From NCBI GenBank assembly GCA_900769985.1, contig CAAGIS010000056.1:1-6574 (forward strand): a stretch of 6,574 nucleotides of DNA, in the 5' to 3' direction. Origin of the DNA: Spirochaetia bacterium (GTDB lineage Bacteria > Spirochaetota > Spirochaetia > Treponematales > Treponemataceae). A program made the translations under genes and the position numbers. Position 1 is the first letter of the stretch, and the number at the start of each line of letters is the position of its first letter. The notes under the pieces were generated by a model. The model made no database searches and was not told the origin of the DNA. It saw nothing but the letters and a program-made list of their open reading frames with translations. This document shows positions 1 to 6,056 of the stretch, piece after piece.

Positions 1-147
1 AACCCAGGCATCAGTTCGTCATGTTTTGTAGGGGCACGACCTCTGGACAGGAGAATGAAGAGCTTTTGCCGCATCATACTATAGTCGTTTAAGACTGAAT
101 GGGAGATTGGAACACAGTACCGATTAGACTTTCCGCTGAAAGATTAC
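1..147 (+). ncRNA. candidate IS110 bridge-RNA region (left-end leader)
   Basis: IS110-group elements are known to encode a structured guide (bridge) RNA in the non-coding left end ahead of the transposase. This leader is in the right place and has some potential structure. One candidate is a short stem near 30-45 (AGGGG pairing CCTCT with one G-U). A second is AGTC/GACT around 83-96. The third is a perfect 5-bp stem CTTTC-CGCT-GAAAG at 129-142, just ahead of the ribosome binding site. I could not identify target-binding or donor-binding loops because the element ends are not fixed. The call rests mainly on position. Confidence 0.3.
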
Positions 148-157
148 GGAGGTCATT

Positions 158-679
158 ATGACAGTTTTTATGGGTGCAGATTTGCACAAAACACAGATTA
201 CCGTTCATGTTCGGGGTGGAGACAAAATTGAATCTTTGTCTGAAATTAAAAAATATCCAACTACACCAAGCGGATATGCCAAACTTCTGGCAAGAATTGC
301 AGGATACAAATCTGCCGGCTACGATGTTAAGGTTGGAGTTGAATCAACCGGGAACACAAGATTCTTCAAGAATCAGGTTGAGAAAGCAGGTGCAGAAGTA
401 ACTGTAATCAACACTTTGAAGTTCAAGGTAATCAACGAGTCGACCAAGAAAACTGACAAACATGACGCTTCGACAATTTCAGAGTTTCTTGAAAAGGATA
501 TGCTTCCAGAGAGTTATGTCTGCAATCAGGAAACAGAAAACCTTAGACGGCTTTTGAAATCAAGGGAAAGGCTCGTTCATTCGATTGTCGGCCAAAAGAA
601 TGAAGTTCATGCACTTCTGGTAAGCATGGGGCTTTCAGACGAACAGCAAAGCCTGCAAAGTAAAAAAGTTGTTGATTGA
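158..679 (+). pseudogene. IS110 transposase, N-terminal half (DEDD RuvC-like domain)
   Basis: This 173-residue reading frame is the catalytic N-terminal half of an IS110-family transposase. The DEDD acidic residues are visible: D8 in GADLHKT, E62 in VESTG, and D100 and D103 in KTDKHDA. The following helices (residues about 125-160) match the linker usual for the family. A strong ribosome binding site, GGAGG at 148-152, sits five bases before the ATG at 158 and fixes the start. The frame ends at TGA 677-679, well short of the family's usual length of roughly 340-420 residues. The rest of the protein continues in a different frame after a palindrome at 680-728. The active enzyme needs both halves, so this is the 5' part of a broken gene. 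Confidence 0.85.
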
Positions 680-728
680 ATGATTTCTGAAAAAACATGT
701 CTTCCCACATGTTTTTTTCAGAAATCAT
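680..728. repeat. 21-bp palindrome at the transposase break
   Basis: The left arm (680-700) and right arm (707-728) are reverse complements, apart from one extra T in the right arm (seven T against six A). The loop is CTTCCC. The structure begins directly after the TGA stop of the first transposase half. The two halves show matching KKVVD and KKVLD codons 77 bases apart. Removing 77 bases, or any length equal to 2 modulo 3, would restore one frame. The palindrome may be a small inserted element, or the result of a palindrome-forming rearrangement. Confidence 0.8.
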
Positions 729-1335
729 CCGGTTCACAAAGAAAGTTCTGGACACCCTGTTGTCGCACAGCGACCTCGTGCTCGAAGCACAATCAGTAAA
801 ACTGATGTTTCAAATCATAGACCAGATGACAGATTCGGTCAAGATTATAGAAAAGCAGCTTACTGAACTTACAAAAGATGATGAGATGGTGAACCGTCTT
901 ATGACAATCCGTGGCTGTGGAAAAATCACGGCATGGATTATCAGAGCCTACACAGAAGATATCGGCAGATTTGCATCGGCAAAAAAATATGCAGCGTTCT
1001 GCGGTCTTGTTCCGTGGGTACAGGATTCAAATGAGACCATTCATCACGGAAAGATAACGAAGCGCGGTCCGCAGGAACTTAGGACGGCTTTTGTTCAGTT
1101 AGTGTTAGGAATCCGTCGTTGTAAAGATACTTCAGAATGGAGAATCATGCAGCGGCTAGATTATATGAAAAAGAATAAAGGCAGCGGTAAGTCGATTATA
1201 GCCGCTGCTCGCAAGATGGCAGAAATAACATGGGCGTTGCTCACAGAAAAACAGGATTTTGACTCTAAAAAGATGCAGGGAAAATACAAACCTATGAATC
1301 TTTCAGAACAGGTTCTGGCTGCCATAAATAAATAG
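697..1335 (+). pseudogene. IS110 transposase, C-terminal half (Transposase_20 domain)
   Basis: This frame continues the transposase in a frame shifted relative to the upstream half. Family similarity begins at about position 742 (KKVLDTLLSHS). The first 12 or so residues from the ATG at 697 are encoded by the palindrome, and no ribosome binding site precedes that ATG, so it is probably not a real start. The Transposase_20 region is clear: a helix-hairpin-helix-like RGCGKITAW at residues 72-80, FCGLVPW at 101-107, the likely catalytic serine S111 in QDSNET, and KITKRGPQELRT at 119-130. The stop is TAG at 1333-1335. In IS110 enzymes this domain supplies the serine used in strand exchange, working with the N-terminal DEDD domain. 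Without that domain the product should be inactive. Confidence 0.85.
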
Positions 1336-1343
1336 CGTAGAAA

Positions 1344-1363
1344 GTTGACTTGTTCGTTGACTT
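1344..1363 (+). repeat. direct repeat GTTGACTT x2 near the IS right end
   Basis: GTTGACTT occurs at 1344-1351 and again at 1356-1363, a 12-base period, between the transposase stop and the next gene's ribosome binding site. It may mark the right end of the IS or be part of the native upstream region. Each copy contains TTGACT, a -35-like hexamer, but I see no acceptable -10 at a proper distance, so I do not call a promoter. Confidence 0.5.
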
Positions 1364-1380
1364 TTTATGGGAGTTCGTTA

Positions 1381-1818
1381 ATGAAAAAAAATCTATGCTT
1401 TTTGTTTGTTGCATTTGTTTTTGGTGTTTCAGCTTTTGCAGATAAGAAGGCTGATATTAAAAAATTACTGCAGGTTTCAGAATCTAATTCTATAGTTGAT
1501 CAGATTATAAATTCAATGATTCCTCAATATAAACAGATGGTACCTTCTGTTCCAGAGGAGTATTGGAATAAAGCTGCTGAAAAGATGAAGAATTCTGGAT
1601 TTAAGTTGATTGCAGAACTTGTTCCAATCTATGACAAATATTTTACAGAAAACGAAATTAAAGAGCTTATTGCTTTCTACGAATCTTCTGTAGGCAAAAA
1701 GTTGGTAAAAAATCAGCCATTAATCCTTCAGGATTCAATGGAGGTTGGTCAGAAATGGGGTATTTCTGTTGCTCAGGAAATTCTTGAAGACCTTCAGAAA
1801 GATGGTTATTTGCAGTAA
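1381..1818 (+). CDS. DUF2059 family secreted protein
   Basis: The product is 145 residues. It begins with a classical signal peptide: MKKN, a hydrophobic stretch (LCFLFVAFVFGV), and a probable signal peptidase I site after SAFA at residue 20. The mature part is helical and matches DUF2059. It has a KKLLQVSESNSIVDQIINSM segment near the start, then YDKYFTENEIKELIAFYESSVGKKLVKNQP, in which the FYxSxxGKK motif is characteristic. Such proteins are exported to the periplasm or outer envelope, and their function is not established. The ATG at 1381 is chosen because GGGAG at 1369-1373 lies seven bases upstream and the signal peptide starts exactly there. An in-frame TTG at 1345 would add 12 residues ahead of the signal peptide and has no such site. 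The IS lies immediately upstream and may have separated the gene from its original promoter. I see no convincing replacement promoter. Confidence 0.85.
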   Translation: MKKNLCFLFVAFVFGVSAFADKKADIKKLLQVSESNSIVDQIINSMIPQYKQMVPSVPEEYWNKAAEKMKNSGFKLIAELVPIYDKYFTENEIKELIAFYESSVGKKLVKNQPLILQDSMEVGQKWGISVAQEILEDLQKDGYLQ

Positions 1819-1953
1819 TAATTAAGGGTTTCTTTTATTCCCCCCTAGCTAATTGTTCGTAAGTTAATGACTATTGTTAGTTTATATTACCAAAGTTTTA
1901 AATTTATTGAAGATTTCAGTAATCCATTCTTTTGTATAAAACATACAAGGATT

Positions 1954-1994
1954 CTTTCAATATCCGTGTTTCTTTGAAACATGGATATTGAAAG
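1954..1994. repeat. 19-bp stem-loop between convergent genes
   Basis: The arms 1954-1972 and 1976-1994 pair over 19 positions with one G/T-type mismatch, around a TTT loop. The hairpin lies between the DUF2059 gene (+) and the SNF2 gene (-), which converge here. No clear T run follows on either strand, so it is not a textbook intrinsic terminator. It could still stabilise 3' ends, stop transcription from either side, or be a dispersed palindromic repeat. The rest of 1819-2065 is AT-rich and holds no supportable gene. Confidence 0.75.
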
Positions 1995-2017
1995 TCAAAA
2001 TACAATTCACAGAAATA

Positions 2018-2045
2018 CAATAAATTGAAAAAATCCAATTTATTG
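2018..2045 (-). terminator. weak terminator-like hairpin after the SNF2 gene
   Basis: CAATAAATTG (2018-2027) and CAATTTATTG (2036-2045) form a perfect 10-bp stem with an 8-base loop. It lies 20 bases past the SNF2 stop at 2066. The stem is very AT-rich and only a weak T-rich run (TATTTCT) follows on the - strand, so its efficiency as a terminator is doubtful. Confidence 0.45.
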
Positions 2046-2065
2046 CCATTATAACTTATTCAATA

Positions 2066-4270
2066 TTAGTTTTCTTGTAAAAGTTCAATAAACTCAGAAA
2101 TAGAAAATTTTTCAGCATTTAAATTTTGAAAAACTGCATTTGATAATTCTTTCTTTTTTAATTGTAATTCATGTACTTTTTCTTCAATAGTATTTTTTGT
2201 AATCATTCTATAAATAAAAACATTATTTTTTTGTCCAATTCTATAAATTCTATCTGCTGCCTGTTCTTCACTTGCAGGATTCCACCACGGATCGTAAATA
2301 AACATATAATGACAACTTACAAGATTCAGACCTACACCTCCCGCTTTTAGACTAATTAAGAAAACGCCTTCTTCTGATTTTTCAAATTCATCTACTAAAT
2401 CCTGACGATTAGCAGTTGAACCATCTAAATAGAAAATTTTGATTTTTTCCTCCAAAAGCCAGTCTTTTATAATTGACAGCATTGAAGTAAATTGTGAAAA
2501 AATTATGACTTTTTCTTTTTGTTCGACTAATGAACGGACTTTAATTTTAAGAACATCAAATTTTGCACTAGAATCAAGACTATTTGGCAACATTCCTTTT
2601 GGAAGCAAAGAAGGATGACAACAAAATTGCCTAAGTTTCAAAAGACTTTCAAGAATAAGTGAACTTGTCATAAATGCAGAATGCCCAGAAGCTCCAGAAA
2701 TTTCATCAATAATTTTTGAATGAAGTGCTGAATATGTTGAAGCCATTTTATCATCCATTGAACAATAAAGAATTTCTTCTGTTTTTTCAGGCAAATCGTC
2801 AAGAACATCTTTCTTTTTTCGCAAAAGCATAAATGGTGCTATCGCCTTTTTGATTCTCTCAAATTGTTCCTCTTCTACAGATTTTGTAAAAAATGTTCGT
2901 TTCGCAAAAATCTTTGGATTTAAAAGACGCATCACAGACCACAATTCCAAAACATTATTTTCAAAAGGGGTTCCAGAAAGTGCCATTTTGAAATCAGCTT
3001 TAAGTTTGTAAACTGCTTCATACATTTTTGATTTGTAATTTTTTATCGTTTGAACTTCATCAAAAATTACGACAGAAAATTTCTTTTTTGAAAGAAAATC
3101 TATATCAAGCATTGTTGTTGCATAAGTTGAAAGAATTATATCGTAATTTTTAAAATTAGTATTTTCTTTTCGATTTTGACCATGATAAGTGAGAACTTTT
3201 AGATTTGGAGCAAATTTTGAAATCTCATTTTTCCAATTTTCAAGAAGAGATTTGGGTACAACTGCAAAAGCACTAGTTTTTCTTTGTGTTTGAGATAAAA
3301 ATGTAATGGCTTGAAGTGTTTTTCCAAGACCCATATCATCAGCAAGTAACGCCCCAAAACCATTTACTTTTAAGCGTTCGAGAAAATTCACACCATCAAT
3401 TTGATACGGACGAAGAATATGAGCTTGTTCATCTGTAAATGTGATGTTTGAATCGTTTTTAAAGATATTCTCAAAATTCGCAATATCACTTTTTTGTAAT
3501 TCAGAACTAAGTTCCAAAGCTGATAAGAAATCATCCTTCTCAATTACAAGATTTCCGTCTTTAACTTTGATTGAATCCTTATGTTCTTGCAGAGTTTCTG
3601 GAATAAGGTATTTTTCACCGTTGAATTCAAAAAAATTACTTTTTAAATTAATATTTTTGTATATATCTGATACTAATTTCGTTCCTTTATGTTCCAATTC
3701 AATATCAAATAAATCAACTCCATAAGAAATCGAAACAGAAATTGATTTTGAAGATTTTATTTGATTTTTTTTCTTATCGAAGATTTTTATTTCATTTTCA
3801 ATTAATTTTTCTGCAACTGACAAAAAAGATTCTTTTCCTTGATATTGAAATTTGTTATCAACACGAACAAAGTCTAAAGTCGAAAGCAAATCAAAAATCT
3901 TATTTTCTTCATCTGCATTACGAAGATATTTTGAATTTGCATCTAAAACTATTTTTTCTGCAGAAAACGCATCAATTGACATATTTCCATAACGAAATTT
4001 TAAGGAACAAAGTGGAGACTGAGAATCATTTAGAATATAAAGTTCTGATAAAACTGATTGAACTGATTTGTAGCCTCGTACACCTAATTCTTTAACAAAA
4101 GCATTCCAACCAGAATTTGTTAAAAGACCTCGTTTAGTCATAAGACCAGCATCTAAAGTTCTTTTCTTAGGTTCTCCGTTTTTTTTGAGAAATCCACGGT
4201 TTTTTAACATTTTGACAACTGCCCAAGACTGACGGTTTAATTCTTTAGCCAAATCAGATAATGTTTTCAT
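2066..4270 (-). CDS. SNF2-family DNA-dependent ATPase (DEAD/DEAH-type helicase superfamily 2)
   Basis: The product is 734 residues. The C-terminal 450 form a complete SNF2 motor: LRPYQIDGVNFL (286-297), Walker A DDMGLGKT (311-318), Walker B-type box DEVQ (404-407), SGTP (432-435), FSQF (591-594), LKAGGVGLNL (641-650), DPWWNPASEEQA (660-671) and the arginine-finger motif RIYRIGQ (674-680). Such proteins use ATP to translocate on double-stranded DNA and remodel protein-DNA complexes, for example RNA polymerase or repair complexes. The exact role here is unknown. Residues about 75-280 resemble the loosely conserved accessory region found ahead of bacterial SNF2 motors. Residues 1-65 look like one or two small helical DNA-binding folds. 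I see no SWIM zinc-finger pattern. The start is set by GGAGA at 4276-4280, five bases before the ATG. The gene is separated from the upstream radical SAM gene by a terminator. Confidence 0.93.
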   Translation of the reverse strand: MKTLSDLAKELNRQSWAVVKMLKNRGFLKKNGEPKKRTLDAGLMTKRGLLTNSGWNAFVKELGVRGYKSVQSVLSELYILNDSQSPLCSLKFRYGNMSIDAFSAEKIVLDANSKYLRNADEENKIFDLLSTLDFVRVDNKFQYQGKESFLSVAEKLIENEIKIFDKKKNQIKSSKSISVSISYGVDLFDIELEHKGTKLVSDIYKNINLKSNFFEFNGEKYLIPETLQEHKDSIKVKDGNLVIEKDDFLSALELSSELQKSDIANFENIFKNDSNITFTDEQAHILRPYQIDGVNFLERLKVNGFGALLADDMGLGKTLQAITFLSQTQRKTSAFAVVPKSLLENWKNEISKFAPNLKVLTYHGQNRKENTNFKNYDIILSTYATTMLDIDFLSKKKFSVVIFDEVQTIKNYKSKMYEAVYKLKADFKMALSGTPFENNVLELWSVMRLLNPKIFAKRTFFTKSVEEEQFERIKKAIAPFMLLRKKKDVLDDLPEKTEEILYCSMDDKMASTYSALHSKIIDEISGASGHSAFMTSSLILESLLKLRQFCCHPSLLPKGMLPNSLDSSAKFDVLKIKVRSLVEQKEKVIIFSQFTSMLSIIKDWLLEEKIKIFYLDGSTANRQDLVDEFEKSEEGVFLISLKAGGVGLNLVSCHYMFIYDPWWNPASEEQAADRIYRIGQKNNVFIYRMITKNTIEEKVHELQLKKKELSNAVFQNLNAEKFSISEFIELLQEN

Positions 4271-4289
4271 TATGTTCTCCAGATAAGAA

Positions 4290-4328
4290 AAACTGCCTAA
4301 ACACTTTGAAATGGATTATAGGCAGTTT
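4290..4328 (-). terminator. intrinsic terminator downstream of the radical SAM gene
   Basis: AAACTGCCTA (4290-4299) and TAGGCAGTTT (4319-4328) form a perfect 10-bp stem with a 19-base loop. On the - strand the stem is followed by a T-rich tract (TTTTTCTTAT, overlapping the stem end). It should end transcripts from the peptide/maturase operon before the SNF2 gene. Confidence 0.75.
4315..4320 (-). promoter_or_regulatory. possible -10 (TATAAT) for the SNF2 gene inside the terminator
   Basis: A perfect TATAAT on the - strand lies at 4320-4315, at the junction of the terminator's stem and loop, 45 bases before the SNF2 start. No good -35 is visible at 16-18 bases (the closest is TAGTTT). A transcript starting just after it would lack the terminator's first arm and so would escape termination. 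This is a weak candidate that explains how the SNF2 gene could be expressed independently. Confidence 0.3.
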
Positions 4329-4329
4329 G

Positions 4330-4367
4330 GAATTTGAAAACTACTCTTTCAAGAAGTTTTCAAATTC
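4330..4367 (-). repeat. 12-bp stem-loop spanning the radical SAM stop codon
   Basis: GAATTTGAAAAC (4330-4341) and GTTTTCAAATTC (4356-4367) are perfect reverse complements around a 14-base loop. The structure covers the last eight codons and stop of the radical SAM gene and sits directly before the terminator hairpin. The mRNA would therefore end in two tandem hairpins, a layout that may protect the 3' end. Confidence 0.65.
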
Positions 4368-5483
4368 TGATAAATACAATTCTCTTATTTTTTGAATTGC
4401 TGTTATCATCATATATCTTTGTTTTTCTTCAAACTTTTCAGGATTTTTTACAATTCGTTTTGCAAACAAATCAGCTGCAAATAAAGAAATTATTTTTTGA
4501 ATACGACATTTGTCTTTTGAACGAGTTTTAAATGTTTTTTCTGTAAGATAATTTGCCCCAGCACAATGAGGACAAACTGGATAAAGATAACAGTTGTTAA
4601 AACATTCATCATCAATAAAATCATCAACTTTTGAAAAATCTGTATTTGTGATTTTTGTTAAAGTTTCTTCATCAAAAGTCATTGGTGTACAAAAAGTACA
4701 CGGAAGTTTTCTACCGTCTACATCAAAGAAAACAGCACCGCCACCAATACCACACCAGCGTTGTTTTTCTGATTTATCAAAACTTGCACACATTTCAAGA
4801 CTTTTATTGAGCATTTGATTTACATTCAAATCATCGTGTTCAACATAATAATCAACTAAGATTTTTAATTGTGGAACAAGTTTTTTAATCCATTTGTCAT
4901 CACTCCAATCAAAAGTGCCTTCAAAAAGATTGACTCCATCAACATTTTCAAAACCAAGTTCGTGACAATAAATGATATTTTCTGCCAAGTGGTCAAGTGA
5001 ATAATCAGAAAGTGTCATTTTTACACCTTGCCACGGCCAGTTTTTTACAAAGAAATCAATATCAATTTTATCAAATGAATTGCTTCTATTATGGTCGTGA
5101 GTTTCTTTTTTTCCGTCTAAACTCAAGCCAAGTACACAACAGCATTTATGCTCTGTATACCATTGCTTCATTTCATCAGTAAGAACAGTACCATTTGTTG
5201 TTGCATAGAAAATACAATCTTCATTTGGATAGGTTGTCTTTACATATTCAAATATTTGTTTAATAAGATTGAATTCTACTAAAGGCTCTCCACCAATAAA
5301 ATCAATTTCAACACCTTCATTTTCTTTTGGAACATTAGCAAAAATATAATCAATACACTTTTTTGCAGTTTCAAAAGACATTCGATTATGAGAATCGTGT
5401 TTTTGATAGCAGTATATACAATCAAGATTGCAAAAATGCGTAAGACAAAGCGTTGGAGCAAAACGACGATTTTCTTGTTTCAT
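4341..5483 (-). CDS. radical SAM/SPASM peptide maturase, partner of the CXXX-repeat peptide
   Basis: The product is 380 residues. The radical SAM domain (about 8-200) has the cluster motif C18-x3-C22-x2-C25 followed by Y26, and GGEP at 64-67 for S-adenosylmethionine binding. A SPASM-like C-terminal region follows with C244, C262 (in the DGRKLPC context), C265, C294, C298, C304, C307 and C326, enough to bind auxiliary iron-sulfur clusters. The 294-307 spacing is CX3CX5CX2C, differing from the usual CX2CX5CX3C. An odd CCC run is at 114-116. SPASM maturases modify peptides, often making thioether links from cysteine. The adjacent 14-Cys peptide is the evident substrate (inference). No separate N-terminal recognition domain is visible. 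I start at ATG 5483 because AAGGA (5491-5495) sits seven bases upstream. An in-frame TTG lies just before it at 5486. The gene is second in the operon and ends before tandem hairpins. Confidence 0.92.
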   Translation of the reverse strand: MKQENRRFAPTLCLTHFCNLDCIYCYQKHDSHNRMSFETAKKCIDYIFANVPKENEGVEIDFIGGEPLVEFNLIKQIFEYVKTTYPNEDCIFYATTNGTVLTDEMKQWYTEHKCCCVLGLSLDGKKETHDHNRSNSFDKIDIDFFVKNWPWQGVKMTLSDYSLDHLAENIIYCHELGFENVDGVNLFEGTFDWSDDKWIKKLVPQLKILVDYYVEHDDLNVNQMLNKSLEMCASFDKSEKQRWCGIGGGAVFFDVDGRKLPCTFCTPMTFDEETLTKITNTDFSKVDDFIDDECFNNCYLYPVCPHCAGANYLTEKTFKTRSKDKCRIQKIISLFAADLFAKRIVKNPEKFEEKQRYMMITAIQKIRELYLSEFENFLKE

Positions 5484-5526
5484 CAAACAATCCTTCTTAA
5501 TTCATAATTTTAATACCATAAGAAAT

Positions 5527-5545
5527 CCACAGGCTATGCCTGTGG
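5527..5545. repeat. REP-like perfect hairpin
   Basis: CCACAGGC (5527-5534) and GCCTGTGG (5538-5545) form a perfect 8-bp GC-rich stem around a TAT loop, in an otherwise AT-rich spacer between the precursor and maturase genes. No T run follows, so it is not a terminator. The contrast in base composition suggests a dispersed palindromic repeat or an mRNA-processing/stability hairpin upstream of the maturase ribosome binding site. Confidence 0.65.
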
Positions 5546-5567
5546 TGCGGTAAATAAACTTAAAAAA

Positions 5568-5620
5568 AAACGGATTAGTTATTACTACAATTATTTCCAA
5601 TTATGAAACCAAATCCGTTT
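5568..5620 (-). terminator. terminator/attenuator between precursor and maturase
   Basis: On the - strand AAACGGATT (5620-5612) pairs perfectly with AATCCGTTT (5576-5568), and the run of T continues to 5562, nine in total. The loop is long (35 bases) and has only weak internal pairing, so termination is probably partial. It lies 24 bases after the precursor stop. Partial read-through would yield much precursor mRNA and little maturase mRNA, the common arrangement in peptide-modification operons. Confidence 0.7.
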
Positions 5621-5644
5621 ATTTATAATTATTAAAAATAAAGA

Positions 5645-5932
5645 TTATTTACCAACTCCAGAACATCCCCTTGCACAAGCACCTTTACATTTTCCTGAAC
5701 AAGTCGTACTACATTGCATTTGGCAGCCATCTTCACAGTTATTTGTACAACCATTTCCACACTTTCCGTGACAACCACCTTTACAACCATTTCCACATTG
5801 TCCTTGACAACCACCACCACAATTATTAATAAATGATGATCCTATAGTATAAGCTGGAATCATCTGTGGCATTTGAATTGTTGATTTTACAGAATTTAAT
5901 AATTCCATCAATGAATCTGTTAATAAGGACAT
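5645..5932 (-). CDS. Cys-rich CXXX-repeat RiPP precursor peptide
   Basis: The product is 95 residues. Residues 1-37 form a leader-like part (MSLLTDSLMELLNSVKSTIQ, then a P-containing linker). Residues 38-90 hold 14 cysteines at an exact spacing of four: C38, C42, C46 and so on to C90, with SGVGK as the tail. The residues between are mostly Gly, Asn, Gln and Lys (GNG occurs twice). This periodicity plus the radical SAM/SPASM gene downstream identifies it as a probable modified-peptide precursor of the CXXX-repeat kind. The expected product carries repeated cysteine-derived crosslinks, and the acceptor atoms cannot be told from sequence. The leader is not a typical signal peptide and has no Gly-Gly cleavage site at the core boundary. 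AGGAG (5941-5945) lies eight bases before the ATG. An unmodified metal-binding (metallothionein-like) peptide is the main alternative. Confidence 0.85.
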   Translation of the reverse strand: MSLLTDSLMELLNSVKSTIQMPQMIPAYTIGSSFINNCGGGCQGQCGNGCKGGCHGKCGNGCTNNCEDGCQMQCSTTCSGKCKGACARGCSGVGK

Positions 5933-5992
5933 AATTTTTTCTCCTATAATTTATAAAATTTTATCCGAACCCTAGCAAAAGGCTTCAAACTA

Positions 5993-6028
5993 ATTATAGT
6001 ATACCCCCCCCCCGTTTTATTTTGTCAA
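5993..6028 (-). promoter_or_regulatory. precursor promoter with a poly-G spacer
   Basis: On the - strand a perfect -35, TTGACA (6028-6023), is followed by an A-rich stretch, ten G residues (6013-6004), then TATACTATAAT. That run contains two overlapping -10 candidates. TATACT (6003-5998) gives a 19-base spacer and TATAAT (5998-5993) gives 24. The standard optimum is about 17, so the present G10 length is predicted to be weak. The homopolymer makes the spacing changeable by slippage. Transcription would start about 50 bases upstream of the precursor ATG. Confidence 0.7.
6004..6013. repeat. homopolymer tract, C10 on + / G10 on -
   Basis: Ten consecutive C on the + strand, exceptional in a region that is otherwise almost pure A/T. 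Such tracts mutate in length by polymerase slippage. Its place between the promoter elements of the peptide gene points to a regulatory rather than a neutral repeat. Confidence 0.95.
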
Positions 6029-6056
6029 CTACTTTTTCAAATTTTTTCATAAAATC

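Larger units (their letters stand above)
1..1343 (+). mobile_element. IS110-family insertion sequence, transposase interrupted
   Basis: The segment holds a DEDD-type transposase in two adjoining pieces (158-679 and about 729-1335) after a 157-base non-coding leader. IS110 elements usually lack long terminal inverted repeats, so the ends given here are approximate. The left end may lie outside the window, and the right end must fall between the transposase stop at 1335 and the next gene's start at 1381. A long non-coding left end with a short right end fits the IS110 group better than the IS1111 group. Base composition is visibly less AT-rich than the genes to its right, which fits horizontal arrival. 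The break in the transposase means this copy probably cannot move by itself. Confidence 0.8.

Noticed and set aside
697..741. ATG at 697 as an independent start for the transposase C-terminal half
   Set aside because: It lies in the palindrome, has no ribosome binding site, and the first residues do not match the family.
1345..1380. TTG start for the DUF2059 gene at 1345
   Set aside because: The ATG at 1381 has a good GGGAG site and begins exactly at the signal peptide.
1819..2065. Hidden small gene or tRNA in the convergent spacer
   Set aside because: Only very short frames (about 15 codons) without ribosome binding sites, and no cloverleaf seen.
3441..4095. Open frames on the + strand opposite the SNF2 gene
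   Set aside because: They are antisense shadows with biased composition and no family resemblance.
5632..5820. Val-rich frame overlapping the Cys-rich peptide on the same strand
   Set aside because: It is an out-of-frame shadow of the CXXX repeats and has no ribosome binding site.
5944..6050. A small - strand frame from ATG at 6050 through the G tract (MKKFEKVVDKIKRGGG...), which in a G11 variant would run to a TAG overlapping the precursor's ribosome binding site
   Set aside because: With the present G10 it stops after 18 residues, it has no ribosome binding site, and it overlaps the TTGACA/TATACT promoter. Translational phase variation is possible but less supported than promoter spacing.
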